The notes under the pieces are model-generated. The model was not told the origin of the DNA. It worked only from the letters and a program-made list of their open reading frames with translations, and did not search any database. From Micromonospora arborensis (lineage in GTDB: Bacteria > Actinomycetota > Actinomycetes > Mycobacteriales > Micromonosporaceae): a stretch of DNA of 58,921 bases. Positions 58,107-58,921 of this stretch are shown one piece after another. The first letter of the stretch is position 1. Each line of letters starts with the position of its first letter. The stretch covers positions 1 through 58,921 of the forward strand of contig NZ_PYBV01000045.1 of the NCBI RefSeq assembly GCF_003205615.1. Reading direction: 5' to 3'. A program made the translations under genes and the position numbers.

Positions 58107-58921
58107 CTACTCCTCAACGGTAACGGGGCGGTCCGACTCGCGGAGCGGCCGGCCGGCATTGCTACTGTCGGCCGTCGCCCGGCCCGATGTGTCGGCCGCA
58201 GCCCCGAACGCCACGGGTATGGCGGTCGAGATGCAGGACACCCAGATGTCGGCGCCTCCGCCGGTAAAGGTGAACTGGTAGCCACTGACCGAGAGCGGCT
58301 GGATCAGCACCGGATTGACGCCCGCACCCGACAGTTGATATCCGGTTCCGACAGCAATGTCTCCGGCCTGGCACCCGAAATTGACGGGGGTGTCCGCAAT
58401 GACGGTCAGCGGGCCCTGAATATAGGCAGCATCGATGCCGTTGCCGGCCAGCCCCTGCACGCCCTGGGCACCCTGCACGCCCTGGGCACCCTGCACGCCC
58501 TGGGCACCCTGCACGCCCTGGGCACCCTGCGCACCCTGCGCACCCTGCGCACCCTGCGTACCCTGGAAGCCCTGCGCACCGGTGTCGCCCTGAGCGCCTT
58601 GTGCGCCCGTGTCGCCCTGGGCACCTTGGAAGCCTTGAGCACCTTGGAGCCCTTGAGCACCTTGGAGCCCTTGTGCGCCGGTGTCGCCCTGGGCACCTTG
58701 TGCGCCGGTGTCGCCCTGGGCACCTTGGAGCCCTTGAACACCCTGGAGCCCTTGTGGGCCGGTGTCACCTTGGGCGCCTTGTGCGCCGGTGTCGCCTTGG
58801 TTGCCTTGCGGGCCTTGAGGGCCGGTGTCGCCCTGGACGCCTTGGTTGCCTTGCGGGCCTTGGGCGCCGGTGTCGCCCTGGAAACCCTGAAAACCCTGGG
58901 AGCCTTGCGCGCCGGTGTCGC
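58107..58921 (-). CDS. Collagen-like Gly-X-Y repeat protein (5' end beyond window)
   Basis: Partial gene, 271 codons visible. From the window edge to about 58440 the frame encodes over 50 uninterrupted Gly-X-Y triplets dominated by GAQ, GDT, GPQ, GLQ, GFQ and GVQ. Proline is scarce and no GPP occurs; Asp-Thr and Gln are frequent, as in other bacterial collagens stabilised without hydroxyproline. The C-terminal 110 or so residues (GIDAAYIQGPLTVIADTPVN ... GYQFTFTGGGADIWVSCI) form a compact beta-rich tip with two cysteines. Probably surface-displayed and possibly glycosylated by the co-transcribed GT-methyltransferase (inference). Confidence 0.88.
   Translation of the reverse strand, partial: DTGAQGSQGFQGFQGDTGAQGPQGNQGVQGDTGPQGPQGNQGDTGAQGAQGDTGPQGLQGVQGLQGAQGDTGAQGAQGDTGAQGLQGAQGLQGAQGFQGAQGDTGAQGAQGDTGAQGFQGTQGAQGAQGAQGAQGVQGAQGVQGAQGVQGAQGVQGLAGNGIDAAYIQGPLTVIADTPVNFGCQAGDIAVGTGYQLSGAGVNPVLIQPLSVSGYQFTFTGGGADIWVSCISTAIPVAFGAAADTSGRATADSSNAGRPLRESDRPVTVEE

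Noticed and set aside
58440..58921. Tandem DNA repeat or CRISPR at the right edge
   Set aside because: The short-period repetition is explained by in-frame Gly-X-Y coding of a collagen-like protein.
56219..58921. Secondary-metabolite biosynthetic cluster because of the GT-methyltransferase
   Set aside because: No PKS, NRPS, terpene or RiPP core genes; neighbours are a surface collagen and a lipoprotein.

Overview
The window is 58.9 kb of very GC-rich, densely coding actinobacterial DNA. Strong third-position GC bias, GTG/TTG starts, ATGA/GTGA stop-start overlaps, XRE-DUF5753/DUF397 pairs, DivIVA-like and CGNR proteins, FCD-GntR and LuxR regulators, and secreted proteases with actinobacterial signal peptides all point to Micromonosporaceae, most likely Micromonospora. 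That assignment is an inference from gene content. No rRNA gene, canonical tRNA gene, CRISPR array, transposase or integrase was seen.

Layout, left half. 1-764 holds no gene: 61-bp tandem repeats and a large inverted repeat. 765-10.4 kb: secreted S15 and S8 peptidases (divergent), a DUF2231 membrane protein, a LysE exporter with a phosphodiesterase, a CGNR zinc-finger protein and a SEC-C protein. 11.2-17.3 kb: a complete oligopeptide ABC operon with the DppC-type permease first. 17.4-21.9 kb: HEAT-repeat protein, aldo/keto reductase, GH15 glucanohydrolase and a small membrane protein. 22.1-25.6 kb: a tightly overlapping leftward operon XRE-DUF5753 / DUF397 / MazG / nuclease-DUF2075 ATPase, divergent from DivIVA plus an 83-aa cysteine-rich protein. 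26.6-28.7 kb: a TM2 protein, an eroded second copy of the same regulator cassette, a HEPN-CBS protein and the stranded tail of a DUF3320 helicase. 28.7-30.8 kb: a type VII-secretion-linked toxin/immunity-like cassette.

Layout, right half. 30.9-35.2 kb: an HTH regulator, a secreted tripeptidyl aminopeptidase, an NmrA-like oxidoreductase and a frameshifted TetR gene whose operator survives. 35.3-42.6 kb: a second oligopeptide ABC operon ending in a gamma-glutamyltransferase without a signal peptide, facing a GntR-FCD regulator; the same TCGTATACA core lies upstream of both units, suggesting one regulon. 43.4-49.5 kb: DUF1275 permease, orphan secreted Ig-like domain, a four-gene operon (8-TM protein, ABA4-like protein, histidine kinase, response regulator), VOC protein and lipoproteins. 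49.8-52.8 kb: a secreted beta-propeller, an LppX-like lipoprotein, a truncated DUF1330 gene and an XRE regulator. 56.2 kb to the end: a leftward operon of collagen-like protein, TPR lipoprotein and glycosyltransferase-methyltransferase fusion.

The most interesting locus is 52.8-54.95 kb. A TROVE/Ro60-family gene is preceded, on the same strand, by four tandem structured elements. Each is built on a helix with the conserved flanks CCCG-GUGCG and GAYCU-CGGG. Three carry inserts with canonical tRNA T-arms, and two of these also have a D-like arm and a tetraloop-capped acceptor-like stem in circularly permuted order. A promoter-like -35/-10 pair sits so that transcription would begin at the first base of the first outer helix. 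This looks like a tandem bacterial Y-RNA (YrlA-type) array in the leader of an rsr gene.

Two other themes recur. Gene remnants are unusually common (SGNH hydrolase, XRE/83-aa copy, DUF3320 helicase, TetR, DUF1330, WYL), suggesting an actively turning-over accessory region. Two long near-perfect palindromes built from the same sequence modules lie 38.5 kb apart at 10.5 and 49.0 kb.
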